Assembly (NCBI RefSeq): GCF_022829285.1
Contig: NZ_JAKSYI010000137.1
Coordinates: 1 to 44,103 of the forward strand
From: Methylobacterium sp. J-078
Lineage (GTDB): Bacteria; Pseudomonadota; Alphaproteobacteria; Rhizobiales; Beijerinckiaceae
Direction of reading: 5' to 3'
Length of the DNA stretch: 44,103 bases
Shown here: positions 24,913 to 33,501 of the stretch, in pieces
Layout of the letters: every line of letters starts with the position of its first letter
Numbering within the stretch: position 1 is the stretch's first letter
Position numbers and translations under genes: made by a program
The notes under the pieces: generated by a model
What the model saw: the letters and a program-made list of their open reading frames with translations, nothing else
Told to the model about the DNA's origin: nothing
Database searches by the model: none

Positions 24913-25587
24913 TCAGCTCTTCTTGCGGAACGCGTCCAGGCTGACGACCTCGGCGCCGCTCTCCTGACCGTCCTCCGGCTTCTTCGTTGGCGGCGGCTTG
25001 GATTCCATGCCGTCCCCGGCCTTCGCCTCGGACTTGGTCTCGGACTTCGCGGCCGGGGCCGTGGCGGACGTGCCGGGGATCAGCTTTGGCACCGACGGAG
25101 TTCCGATGGTCGCGAGACCCGTTCCCTTCGGCTTCATCTCGGTCGGCTCGGACGCGGCACCCCGCGGTGCGGTCTTACCCGCCGTCGCGCCGTCCTCCTC
25201 CGCCTCATCGGTAGAGGCGTCCTCCGTGCCCTCGCTCAGGTCGAATTTCAGGCCGAACTGGACCGAGGGGTCGAAGAAGCCGGTGAGCGCGTCGAACGGC
25301 ACCAGCAGGCGCTCCGGCACGCCGGAGAAGGACAGCCCGACCTCGAAGGTGTGCTCGGTGACGCCGAGATCCCAGAACTGATGCTGGAGGACGATCGTCA
25401 TGTCCTGCGGGTACTTTTCGCGCAGGCGCTGCGACATGCGCACGCCCGGCGCCTCCGTGCGGAACGAGACGTAGAAGTGATGCTCGCCCGCCAAGCCCTC
25501 CCGGGCCGCGTCGGTCAGCACCTTGCGCACGACGCCGCGCAGAGCATCCTGCACCAAGAGATCGTAGCGGATCAGATCGTCTGCCAT
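24913..25587 (-). CDS. sspB: SspB-type ClpXP adaptor
   Basis: A 224-residue protein. Residues 1-105 form the SspB fold that holds ssrA-tagged or other degradation substrates. A long acidic and Pro/Ala/Lys-rich linker (about 110-210) follows. The last residues, AEVVSLDAFRKKS, match the conserved C-terminal peptide of alphaproteobacterial SspB that docks on the ClpX N-domain. It delivers proteins to ClpXP. The linker is longer than in most relatives. It converges on the P450 gene with 40 bases between stops. Confidence 0.9.
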   Translation of the reverse strand: MADDLIRYDLLVQDALRGVVRKVLTDAAREGLAGEHHFYVSFRTEAPGVRMSQRLREKYPQDMTIVLQHQFWDLGVTEHTFEVGLSFSGVPERLLVPFDALTGFFDPSVQFGLKFDLSEGTEDASTDEAEEDGATAGKTAPRGAASEPTEMKPKGTGLATIGTPSVPKLIPGTSATAPAAKSETKSEAKAGDGMESKPPPTKKPEDGQESGAEVVSLDAFRKKS

Positions 25588-25983
25588 CTGCGGTCGCTTA
25601 TGCCCGGTCCCTGCCCGCCGTCGCGCGCCGTGATGGCGCCCCGGGTCGGATGAAAATCCACTGGAGGCGACCGTGATCCGGCGCTCCCAGAACTATGCCG
25701 TGCGCAGGCCCCGAGCCCGCAGGACTTGCCTTGCGCGCCCATCGTCCCGGATTCAAGCCGGAATCGCTGGCCCGCCACCCGATGGCACGTCCGGAGCTTC
25801 CGTCAAAACGCCGAGCCTGTCGAGCCTCGGGGCCTTGCGTCCAAAAGCCCGTGGTTCGGAGCGCCGCCGCCGGATACCGTCCTGGTCTCGGGGCGGGGCC
25901 ACGGCACGGGAGCGCGACCCGAGCCCGGACCCTTACCGGGGTCACCGGCCAACGGTGCGAACATACAGGGAGGGGCCGCTTAT
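25588..25983. other. 396-base divergent gap between sspB and the CPBP gene
   Basis: The open frame running in from 25726 is Pro/Arg/Gly-rich low-complexity translation without domain content, so the stretch is treated as noncoding. It must hold the two divergent promoters. Short imperfect hairpins occur (GATTC/GAATC near 25750-25766; CACCG/CGGTG near 25941-25956), and the last 18 bases carry the Shine-Dalgarno of the CPBP gene. I see no RNA gene. Confidence 0.45.
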
Positions 25984-26841
25984 TTGAAGCCCGATGATAG
26001 TGCGGCGGTGCCTGCCGAGGTGGCGCCTTCGCGCGATGCGCCTCGGCCCGTGCCGTCACCGCGAGGCGCGGCACTGCGGTCTGCCTTTCGGCTGGCGGCC
26101 GGTCTGGCGGGCCTCGCCTTCTGGGGCTTCCTGGCTCTGGCCCTCGCGAGCCTCCTCGCCCTCGTCATCGTTCGCGTCGGCGCCGATTGGCTCGACGGCT
26201 TGGGAAGCTGGACGACGGCCCGGCCGCGCCTGCAACCGCGCCAGCTCGCCATGCGGGAACTCGCCATCGACGTGATCCGCCAGGCCCTGCTGGCGATCCT
26301 GGTTGTCGCGGCGGTTCGCTGGCGCGCGGGGCCGGACTGGCGTCGCGCCCTCGCGCTGGCGCGCCCCGCCCCCGGAGCGGCGCCTGCGCCCGGGCTCGCG
26401 CCGCACCGCCTCGCGCTCCTCCTGCTGGTCTGGCCCCTCATCCACATCACCTGGGTGACCGGCACCGCCGAGCTCCTGCAGATGCCGATCCGGCGGCACA
26501 CCGCCCTGGCACCGGGGCTCACCACGGGAGCGGCCGCCCTCTGGCTCGCCTACGTGCTGATCCTGGCGCCCATCGCGGAGGAGCTGCTCGTGCGCGGCGC
26601 CCTCTACGACCGGGCGCGCCGCTTCCTGCCGCCCGGCGCGGCGATCGCGGCCACCGGCCTGCTCTTCGCGGCCGCGCACCTGACGCCGGCCGGGATCGCC
26701 CGGCCGCTCTCGCTGATCCCGCTCGCCCTGGTGCTCGGCTGGGTGCGCTGGCGCAGCGGACGGCTCTGGCCCGGAATCCTGCTTCATGCCTGGAGCAACC
26801 TCGCGATGATCGCCTACGTGCTCTGGCCCGCAGACGGCTGA
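25984..26841 (+). CDS. CPBP-family intramembrane glutamic endopeptidase (TTG start)
   Basis: A 285-residue membrane protein with about seven or eight helices. The CPBP (Abi) motifs are present: EELLVRGALYDR (paired Glu and Arg), LLFAAAHLTP (His) and ILLHAWSNL (His/Asn). The family includes prenyl-protein proteases and bacteriocin-immunity-like proteins; the target here is unknown. No ATG has support: a TTG at 25984 stands 8 bases after GGGAGGGG and begins 30-40 residues before the first helix, so it is chosen over the frame's start at 25726. It is 90 bases upstream of thyA. Confidence 0.78.
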   Translation: MKPDDSAAVPAEVAPSRDAPRPVPSPRGAALRSAFRLAAGLAGLAFWGFLALALASLLALVIVRVGADWLDGLGSWTTARPRLQPRQLAMRELAIDVIRQALLAILVVAAVRWRAGPDWRRALALARPAPGAAPAPGLAPHRLALLLLVWPLIHITWVTGTAELLQMPIRRHTALAPGLTTGAAALWLAYVLILAPIAEELLVRGALYDRARRFLPPGAAIAATGLLFAAAHLTPAGIARPLSLIPLALVLGWVRWRSGRLWPGILLHAWSNLAMIAYVLWPADG

Positions 26842-26931
26842 GGACCGTACGAACGTGTTGAAGCCCATTGCGCGTGGCCTCGCCACCTCGCGCCCGCCGC
26901 GCTATGCCAGGGCTTCCGCCCGGGAGCCGCG

Positions 26932-27726
26932 ATGCACGCCTATCACCAGCTTCTCGAACGCATTCTGCGGGAGGGAATCCGCAAGGACGACCGCACCGGC
27001 ACCGGCACGCTCTCGGTCTTCGGGCACCAGATGCGCTTCGACCTGGCGGAGGGCTTTCCCCTCGTCACCACGAAGCAGCTGCACCTGCGCTCGATCATTC
27101 ACGAACTGCTGTGGTTCCTCACCGGCGACACCAACGTGCGCGCGCTCCAGGCGAACGGCGTCACCATCTGGGACGAGTGGGCCGATGTGAACGGCGATCT
27201 CGGTCCCGTCTACGGACAGCAGTGGCGCTCCTGGGCCAAGCCGGACGGCGGCAGCGTCGACCAGATCGCATGGGTGCTGGACGAGATTCGCCGCAACCCG
27301 GATTCCCGGCGCCTGATCGTCTCGGCCTGGAACCCGGCCGACCTCGACCGGATGGCCCTGGCCCCCTGCCACTGCCTGTTCCAGTTCTACGTGGCCGAGG
27401 GGCGGCTCTCCTGCCAACTCTACCAGCGCTCGGCGGACGTCTTCCTCGGCGTCCCCTTCAACATCGCGAGCTACGCCCTCCTCACCGCGATGATGGCGCA
27501 GGTGACCGGGCTGAAGCCCGGCGACTTCGTCCACACCCTGGGCGACGCCCACCTCTACGTGAACCATCTCGACCAGGCTCGGCTTCAGTTGACACGCGAG
27601 CAGCGGCCGCTGCCGCGCCTACTGCTCGACCCCGGTGTGACCTCGTTGTTCGACTTCCGCTTCGCGGACATCGCGGTGGAAGGCTACGCCCCCCATCCGG
27701 CGATCCGCGCCCCGGTGGCCGTCTGA
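26932..27726 (+). CDS. thyA: Thymidylate synthase
   Basis: A 264-residue enzyme, exactly the E. coli length. It methylates dUMP to dTMP with 5,10-methylene-tetrahydrofolate, producing dihydrofolate. Catalytic Cys146 sits in APCHCLFQFYV; the phosphate-binding Arg21 (DDRTGTGT) and the substrate loop QRSADVFLGVPFNIASY are intact. Its stop overlaps the start codon of folA by one base (TGATG), coupling dTMP synthesis to recycling of the dihydrofolate it makes. Confidence 0.97.
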   Translation: MHAYHQLLERILREGIRKDDRTGTGTLSVFGHQMRFDLAEGFPLVTTKQLHLRSIIHELLWFLTGDTNVRALQANGVTIWDEWADVNGDLGPVYGQQWRSWAKPDGGSVDQIAWVLDEIRRNPDSRRLIVSAWNPADLDRMALAPCHCLFQFYVAEGRLSCQLYQRSADVFLGVPFNIASYALLTAMMAQVTGLKPGDFVHTLGDAHLYVNHLDQARLQLTREQRPLPRLLLDPGVTSLFDFRFADIAVEGYAPHPAIRAPVAV

Positions 27727-28223
27727 TGCCGGCCCCCCGCATTACGATCATCGCAGCGATCGCCCGCAATGGCGTCATCGGCCGCGACAACGATCTGATC
27801 TGGCGCCTGCGCAGCGATCTGCGCCGGTTCAAGGCCCTGACCATGGGCAAGCCCCTGCTGATGGGGCGCAAGACCTTCCAGTCGATCGGGCGGCCCCTGC
27901 CGGGGCGGCGCACCATCGTGCTGACCCGCGACCCCGCCTTCGCGGTGTCCGGCGTCGCCGTGGTGCATGACTGGGCGGGGGCGCTCGCCGCCGCCGAGGG
28001 CGCCGAGGAACTCATGGTGGCCGGCGGGGGCGAGATCTATGCGCTGGCCCTGCCGCAGGCCGAGCGCCTGCACCTCACCGAGGTCGACCTCGCGCCGGAG
28101 GGGGACACGGCGTTCCCGCCGTTTGACCGGGCCCGCTACCGCGAGACGCATCGCGAAGCGCATCCGCCCGGCGAGCACGATGCCTGCGCCTTCAGCTTTG
28201 TCGACCTCGAACGGCGGGACTGA
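27726..28223 (+). CDS. folA: Dihydrofolate reductase
   Basis: A 165-residue enzyme reducing dihydrofolate to tetrahydrofolate with NADPH. Active-site Asp31 (E. coli Asp27) and Trp26 lie in LIWRLRSDLRRF; GRKTFQSIGRPLPGRR and AGGGEIYALAL are the cofactor-binding parts. The usual Pro of the LPxDL motif is Arg here (LRSDL), a change seen in alphaproteobacterial enzymes. The ATG is fused to the thyA stop. A longer open frame upstream in the same reading frame is a shadow over thyA. Confidence 0.95.
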   Translation: MPAPRITIIAAIARNGVIGRDNDLIWRLRSDLRRFKALTMGKPLLMGRKTFQSIGRPLPGRRTIVLTRDPAFAVSGVAVVHDWAGALAAAEGAEELMVAGGGEIYALALPQAERLHLTEVDLAPEGDTAFPPFDRARYRETHREAHPPGEHDACAFSFVDLERRD

Positions 28224-28244
28224 AGCCGTAAACCATCGGGCGCG

Positions 28245-28262
28245 ACCCATTGCGCAATGGGT
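28245..28262. repeat. Perfect 18-bp palindrome downstream of folA
   Basis: ACCCATTGCGCAATGGGT reads identically on both strands, 22 bases after the folA stop. There is no loop and no T-run, which suits a dimeric regulator's binding site better than a terminator. It is about 215 bases before hflK. Confidence 0.6.
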
Positions 28263-28306
28263 TCCCGTACGGTTGTCTTTCAGTCTGCCGATGCCCAAGT
28301 GGCAAT

Positions 28307-28334
28307 CTTGACAGGATTGCGCGCGCCCACACAG
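28307..28334 (+). promoter_or_regulatory. Candidate promoter of hflK-hflC
   Basis: A perfect -35 hexamer TTGACA (28308-28313), preceded by C to give CTTGACA, is followed after 12 bases by CCCACACA. No good housekeeping -10 is seen, whereas CTTGA...CCCA resembles a heat-shock (RpoH) promoter with a short spacer. The true type is uncertain. Confidence 0.35.
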
Positions 28335-28478
28335 GTGCGAGGGTCCGGTCGCGACGGGATCGAGACTCTTGTCCGCGCATGAGAGATCCGGCTCGCCCCC
28401 TCGAGGGGTGGGACCGGGCGGCGCGGGTGGGCTTCGTGTGCGGCGAAGACGCTGCGGGAACAGGAGAGATCGGCGAGC

Positions 28479-29645
28479 ATGCCTTGGAGCAATCAGAGCG
28501 GCGGCGGTAGCGGCAACGGGGGAGGGCCCTGGGGCCGAGGCGGCGGCGGCAATGGCGGTGGCCCCTGGGGCGGCGGCGGTGGTGGCGGCGGCAAGACGCC
28601 GCCCGATCTGGAGGATCTGCTCCGGCGCAGCCAGGACCGTCTCCGTGGCGTGATCCCGGGCGGCTCGATGGGCGGCGGTCGCGGCATCCTCATCGCGGGC
28701 GGCCTCGTGGTCGCCGGATGGCTTCTCACCGGTTTCTACACCGTGGCACCGCAGCAGGTCGGCATCGAGACGATCTTCGGGCGCTACACCAGCACCACCG
28801 GCCAGGGCCTGAACTACAACTTCCCCGCGCCCATCGGCGCCGTGACGAAGCCCAATGTCGGCCAGGTCAACAGCGTCCAGATCGGCTATCGCGCGGGTCT
28901 CGGCTCCCAGAACCGCAACGCCGACAAGCCCGAGGAGAGCCTGATGCTCACGGGCGACGAGAACATCGTCGACCTCGACTTCGAGGTGCAGTGGCGCATC
29001 AATCCCCTGAAGGCGTCCGACTTCGTCTTCAACCTCGAGAACCCCGAAGGGACCATCAAGGCCATCGCCGAGAGCGCGATGCGCGAGGTCGTGGGACGCC
29101 GCAACATCCAGCCGATCCTGACCAACGAGCAGTCGAGCGTCGCCCAGGAGGTCCGCGAGATCACCCAGAAGGCGCTCGACGAGTACGGGGCCGGCGTGCG
29201 CATCGAGCTCGTGCAGCTCGTCAGCGTGCAGCCGCCGCCGGAGGTACGTCCGTCCTTCTTCGACGTGAACGCCGCTCAGCAGGATGCCGAGCGCGCCAAG
29301 AACGACGCCCGCACCTATGAGAGCAGCGTGGTTCCGCAGGCCCGCGGCCGGGCGCAGCAGATCGTTCAGTCCGCCGAGGCCTTCAAGACGCAGGCCACCG
29401 CCGAGGCGACCGGTCAGGCCGCCCGCTTCACCCAGGTCTACGATTCCTACAAGATCGCGCCGGTCATCAGCCGCGAGCGCATCTTCCTCGAAACGATGGA
29501 GCGGGTCCTGGGCTCGGTCAACAAGGTGATCATCGATCAGAACGGGTCCGGCACGGGTGCAGGCGCAAGCGCCGCCGGCGTGCTGCCGGTGCTGCCGCTG
29601 GCCGAATTCGGCGCCCGCAACGCAGCCGGTGGAGCCGCCCGATGA
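28479..29645 (+). CDS. hflK: HflK, SPFH-domain modulator of FtsH
   Basis: A 388-residue inner-membrane protein that forms, with HflC, the cage around the FtsH protease. Residues 1-40 are an extreme Gly-rich cytoplasmic tail (repeated GGGPWG units). A single helix spans about 68-88, and the SPFH/Band-7 domain follows (AVAPQQVGIETIFGRY onward to about 300), with an Ala-rich coiled coil (QDAERAKNDAR...) and a hydrophobic end. The stop overlaps the hflC start (ATGA). Confidence 0.94.
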   Translation: MPWSNQSGGGSGNGGGPWGRGGGGNGGGPWGGGGGGGGKTPPDLEDLLRRSQDRLRGVIPGGSMGGGRGILIAGGLVVAGWLLTGFYTVAPQQVGIETIFGRYTSTTGQGLNYNFPAPIGAVTKPNVGQVNSVQIGYRAGLGSQNRNADKPEESLMLTGDENIVDLDFEVQWRINPLKASDFVFNLENPEGTIKAIAESAMREVVGRRNIQPILTNEQSSVAQEVREITQKALDEYGAGVRIELVQLVSVQPPPEVRPSFFDVNAAQQDAERAKNDARTYESSVVPQARGRAQQIVQSAEAFKTQATAEATGQAARFTQVYDSYKIAPVISRERIFLETMERVLGSVNKVIIDQNGSGTGAGASAAGVLPVLPLAEFGARNAAGGAAR

Positions 29646-30610
29646 ACAACCAAACCCTCCGCACCGGCCTCATGATCGCGGCCGCCGCCGTGGTCGTCGG
29701 CCTCTACGCCTCGGTCTTCACCGTCGGGCAGATGCAGCAGGCCCTGGTGCTCCGCTTCGGCGGCGTCCGCGCCGTGCTGAACCAGACCGGCACCGACAAA
29801 CCCGGCCTGTACTTCAAGATCCCGTTCTTCGAGAACGTCGTGCTGTTCGACAAGCGGGTGCTCGACCTCGACCTGCCGGTTCAGACCCTGCTGACGACCG
29901 ACCGCCAGAACCTCGAGGTCGACGCCTTCGCGCGCTACCGGATCACCGATCCGCTGCGCTTCTACCAGTCGGCCAACAACGTCGCCCGCGCCAACACCCT
30001 GCTGGCGAGCTTCACCAACTCGGCCCTGCGCAACCTGCTCGCCCGTTCGACCCGCGACGCCATCGTGCGGACCCAGCGCGCCGAGCTGATGAACCAGATC
30101 CAGGCCGACGTGAACCGGCAGGCGAAGGAGCTCGGCGTCGAGATCGTCGACCTGCGCATGACCCGCGTCGACCTGCCGGCGCAGAACAGCACGGCGGTCT
30201 ACAACCGCATGAAGACTGAGCGTCAGCGCGAGGCGGCCGATATCCGTGCCAACGGCGAGCAGGCCGCGGTGACGATCCGGGCGAAGGCCGATCGCGACGT
30301 GACGGTGCTGATTTCGGAAGCGACCCAGACCGCCGAGACCCTGCGCGGCCAAGGCGACGCCGACAAGAACCGCATCCTGGCGGAAGCCTACGGCAAGGAC
30401 GCGGATTTCTTCAGCTTCTACCGCTCTATGCAGGCCTACGAGACCGGCCTGAAGGGCTCCGATACGCGGCTCGTGATCAGCCCCTCGTCGGACTTCTTCC
30501 GGTACTTCAGCGATCCTCAGGGCCGCCAGCCCGGTACCCCGGCCGCCCGTGCCCCTGCACGCAGCCCGGCCGAGCCCGGCACTACCGGATCGACCGACAG
30601 CGCCCGCTGA
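29642..30610 (+). CDS. hflC: HflC, SPFH-domain modulator of FtsH
   Basis: A 322-residue partner of HflK with an N-terminal signal-anchor helix (about 10-28) and a Band-7 domain starting FTVGQMQQALVLRFGG. The conserved RTQRAELMNQIQ and the coiled-coil segment MKTERQREAADIRANGE are present, as is YGKDADFFSFYRSMQAY near the end. The C-terminal 35 residues are a Pro/Ala-rich tail. Starts four bases before the hflK stop, so production of the two subunits is coupled. Confidence 0.95.
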   Translation: MNNQTLRTGLMIAAAAVVVGLYASVFTVGQMQQALVLRFGGVRAVLNQTGTDKPGLYFKIPFFENVVLFDKRVLDLDLPVQTLLTTDRQNLEVDAFARYRITDPLRFYQSANNVARANTLLASFTNSALRNLLARSTRDAIVRTQRAELMNQIQADVNRQAKELGVEIVDLRMTRVDLPAQNSTAVYNRMKTERQREAADIRANGEQAAVTIRAKADRDVTVLISEATQTAETLRGQGDADKNRILAEAYGKDADFFSFYRSMQAYETGLKGSDTRLVISPSSDFFRYFSDPQGRQPGTPAARAPARSPAEPGTTGSTDSAR

Positions 30611-30645
30611 CGATCGGCGCCCGCCGGAACGGGCCCCATGACGCA

Positions 30646-30673
30646 CCGGCGGCGGACCCTGGTTCGCCGCCGG
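30646..30673 (+). terminator. Hairpin between hflC and degP
   Basis: CCGGCGGCG, a 10-base loop, then CGCCGCCGG: nine perfect pairs, starting 36 bases after the hflC stop. No T-run follows, so it may be an attenuator or mRNA-stabilising hairpin rather than a full terminator, allowing read-through to degP. Confidence 0.45.
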
Positions 30674-30735
30674 ACTCTTGATCGGCGCGGCATGCGGACG
30701 ATCTAAGGGCATCGTTGCACCAGGAGAGGTCGAAC

Positions 30736-32274
30736 ATGGTTCCCGTTGCGAGCGCCGTCCGGGCGCCACGTTCCCGAGCGCTCCGTCACAGCCTGTGCTC
30801 CGCCCTCGCGGCCGTCACCCTGGCCACCTCCGTCGCCGTGACCGGCCTGCCGTCGGCAGCCTACGCCAAGGGACCGGAATCGCTCGCCGATCTCGCCGAT
30901 CAGGTCACGGACGCGGTGGTGAACATCTCGGCTTCGACCACCGTCGAGGCCCGCCCCAACACGCGCTCGGGACCGCAATTGCCGCCCGGCACGCCGTTCG
31001 AGGACCTCTTCGAGGAGTTCTTCAACAAACGCGGCCAGCGCGGTGGCGGTGGTGACCGCAGCGAAGCCGAGCGTCCGCGTTCGCCGCGGAAATCCAACTC
31101 CCTCGGCTCCGGCTTCATCATCGACGCCTCCGGCATCGTGGTGACGAACAACCACGTCATCGGCGACGCCAACGACATCCAGGTCATCCTGCACAACGGC
31201 ACCAAGCTGAAAGCCGAGATCATCGGCAAGGATGCCAAGATCGACCTCGCAGTGCTGCGGGTAAAGCCCGAGGCGGGCAAGCCGCTGAAGGCCGTCCCGT
31301 TCGGTGATTCCGAGAAGATGCGGCCGGGCGACTGGGTCATCGCCATCGGCAATCCCTTCGGCCTCGGCGGCTCGGTCTCGGCCGGCATCGTCTCGGCGCG
31401 GGGCCGCAATATCGAGTCCGGCCCCTACGACAACTACATCCAGACGGATGCGGCCATCAACAAGGGCAATTCCGGCGGCCCGCTCTTCAACATGAACGGC
31501 GAGGTCATCGGCATCAACACGGCGATCCTGTCGCCCACCGGCGGCTCGGTCGGCATCGGCTTCGCGGTCCCGTCGAACAACGCGTCCCAGGTCATCGACC
31601 AGCTGCGCGAGTTCGGCGAGGTCCGCCGCGGCTGGCTCGGCGTGCGCATCCAGAACGTCGACGAGACCACGGCCGAAGCCCTCGACATGAAGGACGGGGT
31701 CAAGGGCGCGCTCGTCGCCGGCGTCGACGAGAAGGGCCCGGCCAAGGCCGCTGGCCTCGAGATCGGCGACGTCATCGTCAAGTTCAACGGCACGGCGGTG
31801 AAGTCGTCCAGCGACCTGCCGCGCATCGTCGCCTCGACTCCGGTCGGCAAGACCGTGGACGTGCTGGTGATCCGCAAGGGCGCCGAGACCACGAAGTCCG
31901 TCACCCTCGGCCGGCTGGAGGACACCGAGAAGCCGACGCTGGCCAGCGTCAAGCAGCCCGAGCCGGAGAGCGCGGTGCGCCAGGTTTTGGGCCTCAACCT
32001 CTCGGGGATCACAGACGAGGCGCGCAAGCGCTACAGCCTCAAGGACGGCCTCAAGGGCGTCCTGGTCACCCGCGTCGACCCCAACTCCACGGCGGCCGAC
32101 AAGCAGATCAAGCCCGGCGAGGTCATCGTCGAGGTCGGGCAGGAGGCGGTGAGCGCCCCGGCCGACGTCAGCAAGCGCATCGACCAGCTCAAGAAGGACG
32201 GGCGTAAATCGGTGTTGCTGTTGGTCGCCAGCGCCTCGGGCGATGTCCGTTTCGTGGCCCTCGGGATCGACTGA
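30736..32274 (+). CDS. degP: Periplasmic serine protease of the Do/DegP family
   Basis: A 512-residue HtrA-type protease/chaperone. A signal peptide (residues 1-44, cleaved near AYA) is followed by the protease domain with triad His140 (NNHVIG), Asp170 (IDLAVL) and Ser246 (GNSGGP). PDZ1 lies at about 285-380 (RRGWLGVRIQNV) and PDZ2 at about 405-512. A Gly/Arg-rich insert at 98-120 is the LA-type loop. The ATG at 30736 follows AGGAGAGG, so it is preferred over the frame's start at 30715. Its place behind hflKC groups membrane and periplasmic quality control; it ends at a strong terminator. Confidence 0.95.
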   Translation: MVPVASAVRAPRSRALRHSLCSALAAVTLATSVAVTGLPSAAYAKGPESLADLADQVTDAVVNISASTTVEARPNTRSGPQLPPGTPFEDLFEEFFNKRGQRGGGGDRSEAERPRSPRKSNSLGSGFIIDASGIVVTNNHVIGDANDIQVILHNGTKLKAEIIGKDAKIDLAVLRVKPEAGKPLKAVPFGDSEKMRPGDWVIAIGNPFGLGGSVSAGIVSARGRNIESGPYDNYIQTDAAINKGNSGGPLFNMNGEVIGINTAILSPTGGSVGIGFAVPSNNASQVIDQLREFGEVRRGWLGVRIQNVDETTAEALDMKDGVKGALVAGVDEKGPAKAAGLEIGDVIVKFNGTAVKSSSDLPRIVASTPVGKTVDVLVIRKGAETTKSVTLGRLEDTEKPTLASVKQPEPESAVRQVLGLNLSGITDEARKRYSLKDGLKGVLVTRVDPNSTAADKQIKPGEVIVEVGQEAVSAPADVSKRIDQLKKDGRKSVLLLVASASGDVRFVALGID

Positions 32275-32302
32275 TCTTCGATATGTTCGTGTGAATACCA
32301 AC

Positions 32303-32333
32303 CCGCCGCCCTAGAGGGCGGCGGTTTTGTTTT
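32303..32333 (+). terminator. Rho-independent terminator after degP
   Basis: CCGCCGCCC, loop TAGA, then GGGCGGCGG: nine perfect pairs followed by TTTTGTTTT, 28 bases after the degP stop. Confidence 0.9.
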
Positions 32334-32351
32334 GGCTGGTGGGGGCACATT

Positions 32352-32537
32352 CCCCTCTCCCCGCTTGCGGGGAGAGGGTTCCAGGCACCTTGTCGTGCCT
32401 GGAACAAGCGAAGCGAGGGTGAGGGGGCTTCCACGGACAAGCCTCCTCCGGCGTCGCCCCCTCACCCCCGGCTGCCGCCTTGCCGCGCCGACGACGTGGT
32501 CGTCGCGGTCCTCTCCCCGCAAGCGGGGCGAGGGAAT
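32352..32537. repeat. Compound hairpin repeat module (first copy)
   Basis: Several nested palindromes in 190 gene-free bases: CCCTCTCCCCGC/GCGGGGAGAGGG (32353-32378, 12 perfect pairs), TTCCAGGCAC/GTGCCTGGAA (32379-32404, 10 pairs), CGACGAC/GTCGTCG (32489-32505), and a closing imperfect CCTCTCCCCGC/GCGGGGCGAGG (about 32509-32535). GAGGGTGAGGGGG and CCCCCTCACCC lie between. The CCCTCTCC...GGGTGAGG vocabulary recurs at 43857-43949. No coding potential. Confidence 0.75.
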
Positions 32538-32585
32538 GCAGATGCGATCCGGCGCGACCGTCCTACTCGGGTGGCGAAGCGCCGC

Positions 32586-33482
32586 TCAGCCCACGAATTC
32601 GGCCGAGGCATAGCCCTGCAGGTAGAGCAGGGCCGTCAGGTCGCCGTGGTCGATCCGAACCTGTGCGGCCGCCGCCACCTTCGGCTTGGCCCGAAAGGCG
32701 ACGCCGAGGCCGGCTTCGCCGAGCATGTCGAGGTCGTTGGCACCGTCGCCCACCGCCAGGGTGTCAGTGGCGTCGAGACCGAAGCGGCTGCGCAGGGCGA
32801 TCAGGGTCGCGCGCTTGGTCTCCCGGTCGACGATCGGATCGATGACCTCCCCGGTGAGGTGGCCGTCACGGACCCCGAGCGTGGTGGCATGGGCCTCGTC
32901 GAAGCCGATCAGGGCCGAGACCGGCCCGGTGAACAGGGTGAAGCCCCCCGAGATCAGGCAGGTATGGGTGCCGTGCGCCTTCATGGTCTGCACCAGGGTG
33001 CGCCCGCCCGGCGTCAGGGTGATGCGCTCGGCGATGAGCGCGTCGATCTTGTCCACGGGCACGTCGCGCAGGAGGGCGACCCGCTCGCGCAGGGCCGGGC
33101 CGAAGGCGATCTCGCCCCGCATGGCCCGCTCGGTGATGGCGGCGACGTGGTCCTTCAGGCCGATCGTGTCGGCGAGTTCGTCGATGCATTCCTGCTCGAT
33201 CATGGTCGAGTCCATATCGGCCAGGAACAGACGCTTGCGCCGGTGCGGACCGGCGCTCAGCACCGCGACGTCGATCGGCTCGGACGCCAAAGCCGCGCGC
33301 AGGCGGCGGGCGAGGGCTGGCGCATCCGCCTCGGCGCCCGGCACCAGCACCTCTGCAGCCACCTCCCCGTGCAGGATGCGGGGCTGGTGCTCCGTGCGCA
33401 TCACCGCGCGGGTCTCGGCCAGGACCGCATCGGTGATGGCGGGGCGGCTCTCGTTTGCTATCAGGATCGCGACGAGGGTCAT
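32586..33482 (-). CDS. serB: Phosphoserine phosphatase
   Basis: A 298-residue HAD-family enzyme that makes serine from phosphoserine. The nucleophile motif DMDST (Asp89, Asp91), the Ser of ISGGFTLF, the conserved Lys near IDPIVDRETK, and GDGANDLDML are all present. Residues 1-80 are the ACT-like N-terminal extension common in this group. The frame is open to 33644, but the extension overlaps miaA and has no family match, so ATG 33482 is used. Its start is only 19 bases from the divergent miaA start. Confidence 0.92.
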   Translation of the reverse strand: MTLVAILIANESRPAITDAVLAETRAVMRTEHQPRILHGEVAAEVLVPGAEADAPALARRLRAALASEPIDVAVLSAGPHRRKRLFLADMDSTMIEQECIDELADTIGLKDHVAAITERAMRGEIAFGPALRERVALLRDVPVDKIDALIAERITLTPGGRTLVQTMKAHGTHTCLISGGFTLFTGPVSALIGFDEAHATTLGVRDGHLTGEVIDPIVDRETKRATLIALRSRFGLDATDTLAVGDGANDLDMLGEAGLGVAFRAKPKVAAAAQVRIDHGDLTALLYLQGYASAEFVG

Positions 33483-33501
33483 CCGGGAGCTTTCCACGCC
33501 A

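Noticed and set aside
25726..25983. Upstream extension of the CPBP gene and nearby frames
   Set aside because: Low-complexity Pro/Arg/Gly translation without family match; a TTG with a strong Shine-Dalgarno follows.
28482..28600. Repeated GGC-rich stretch at the start of hflK as a separate repeat element
   Set aside because: It is in frame and encodes the Gly-rich tail usual for HflK.
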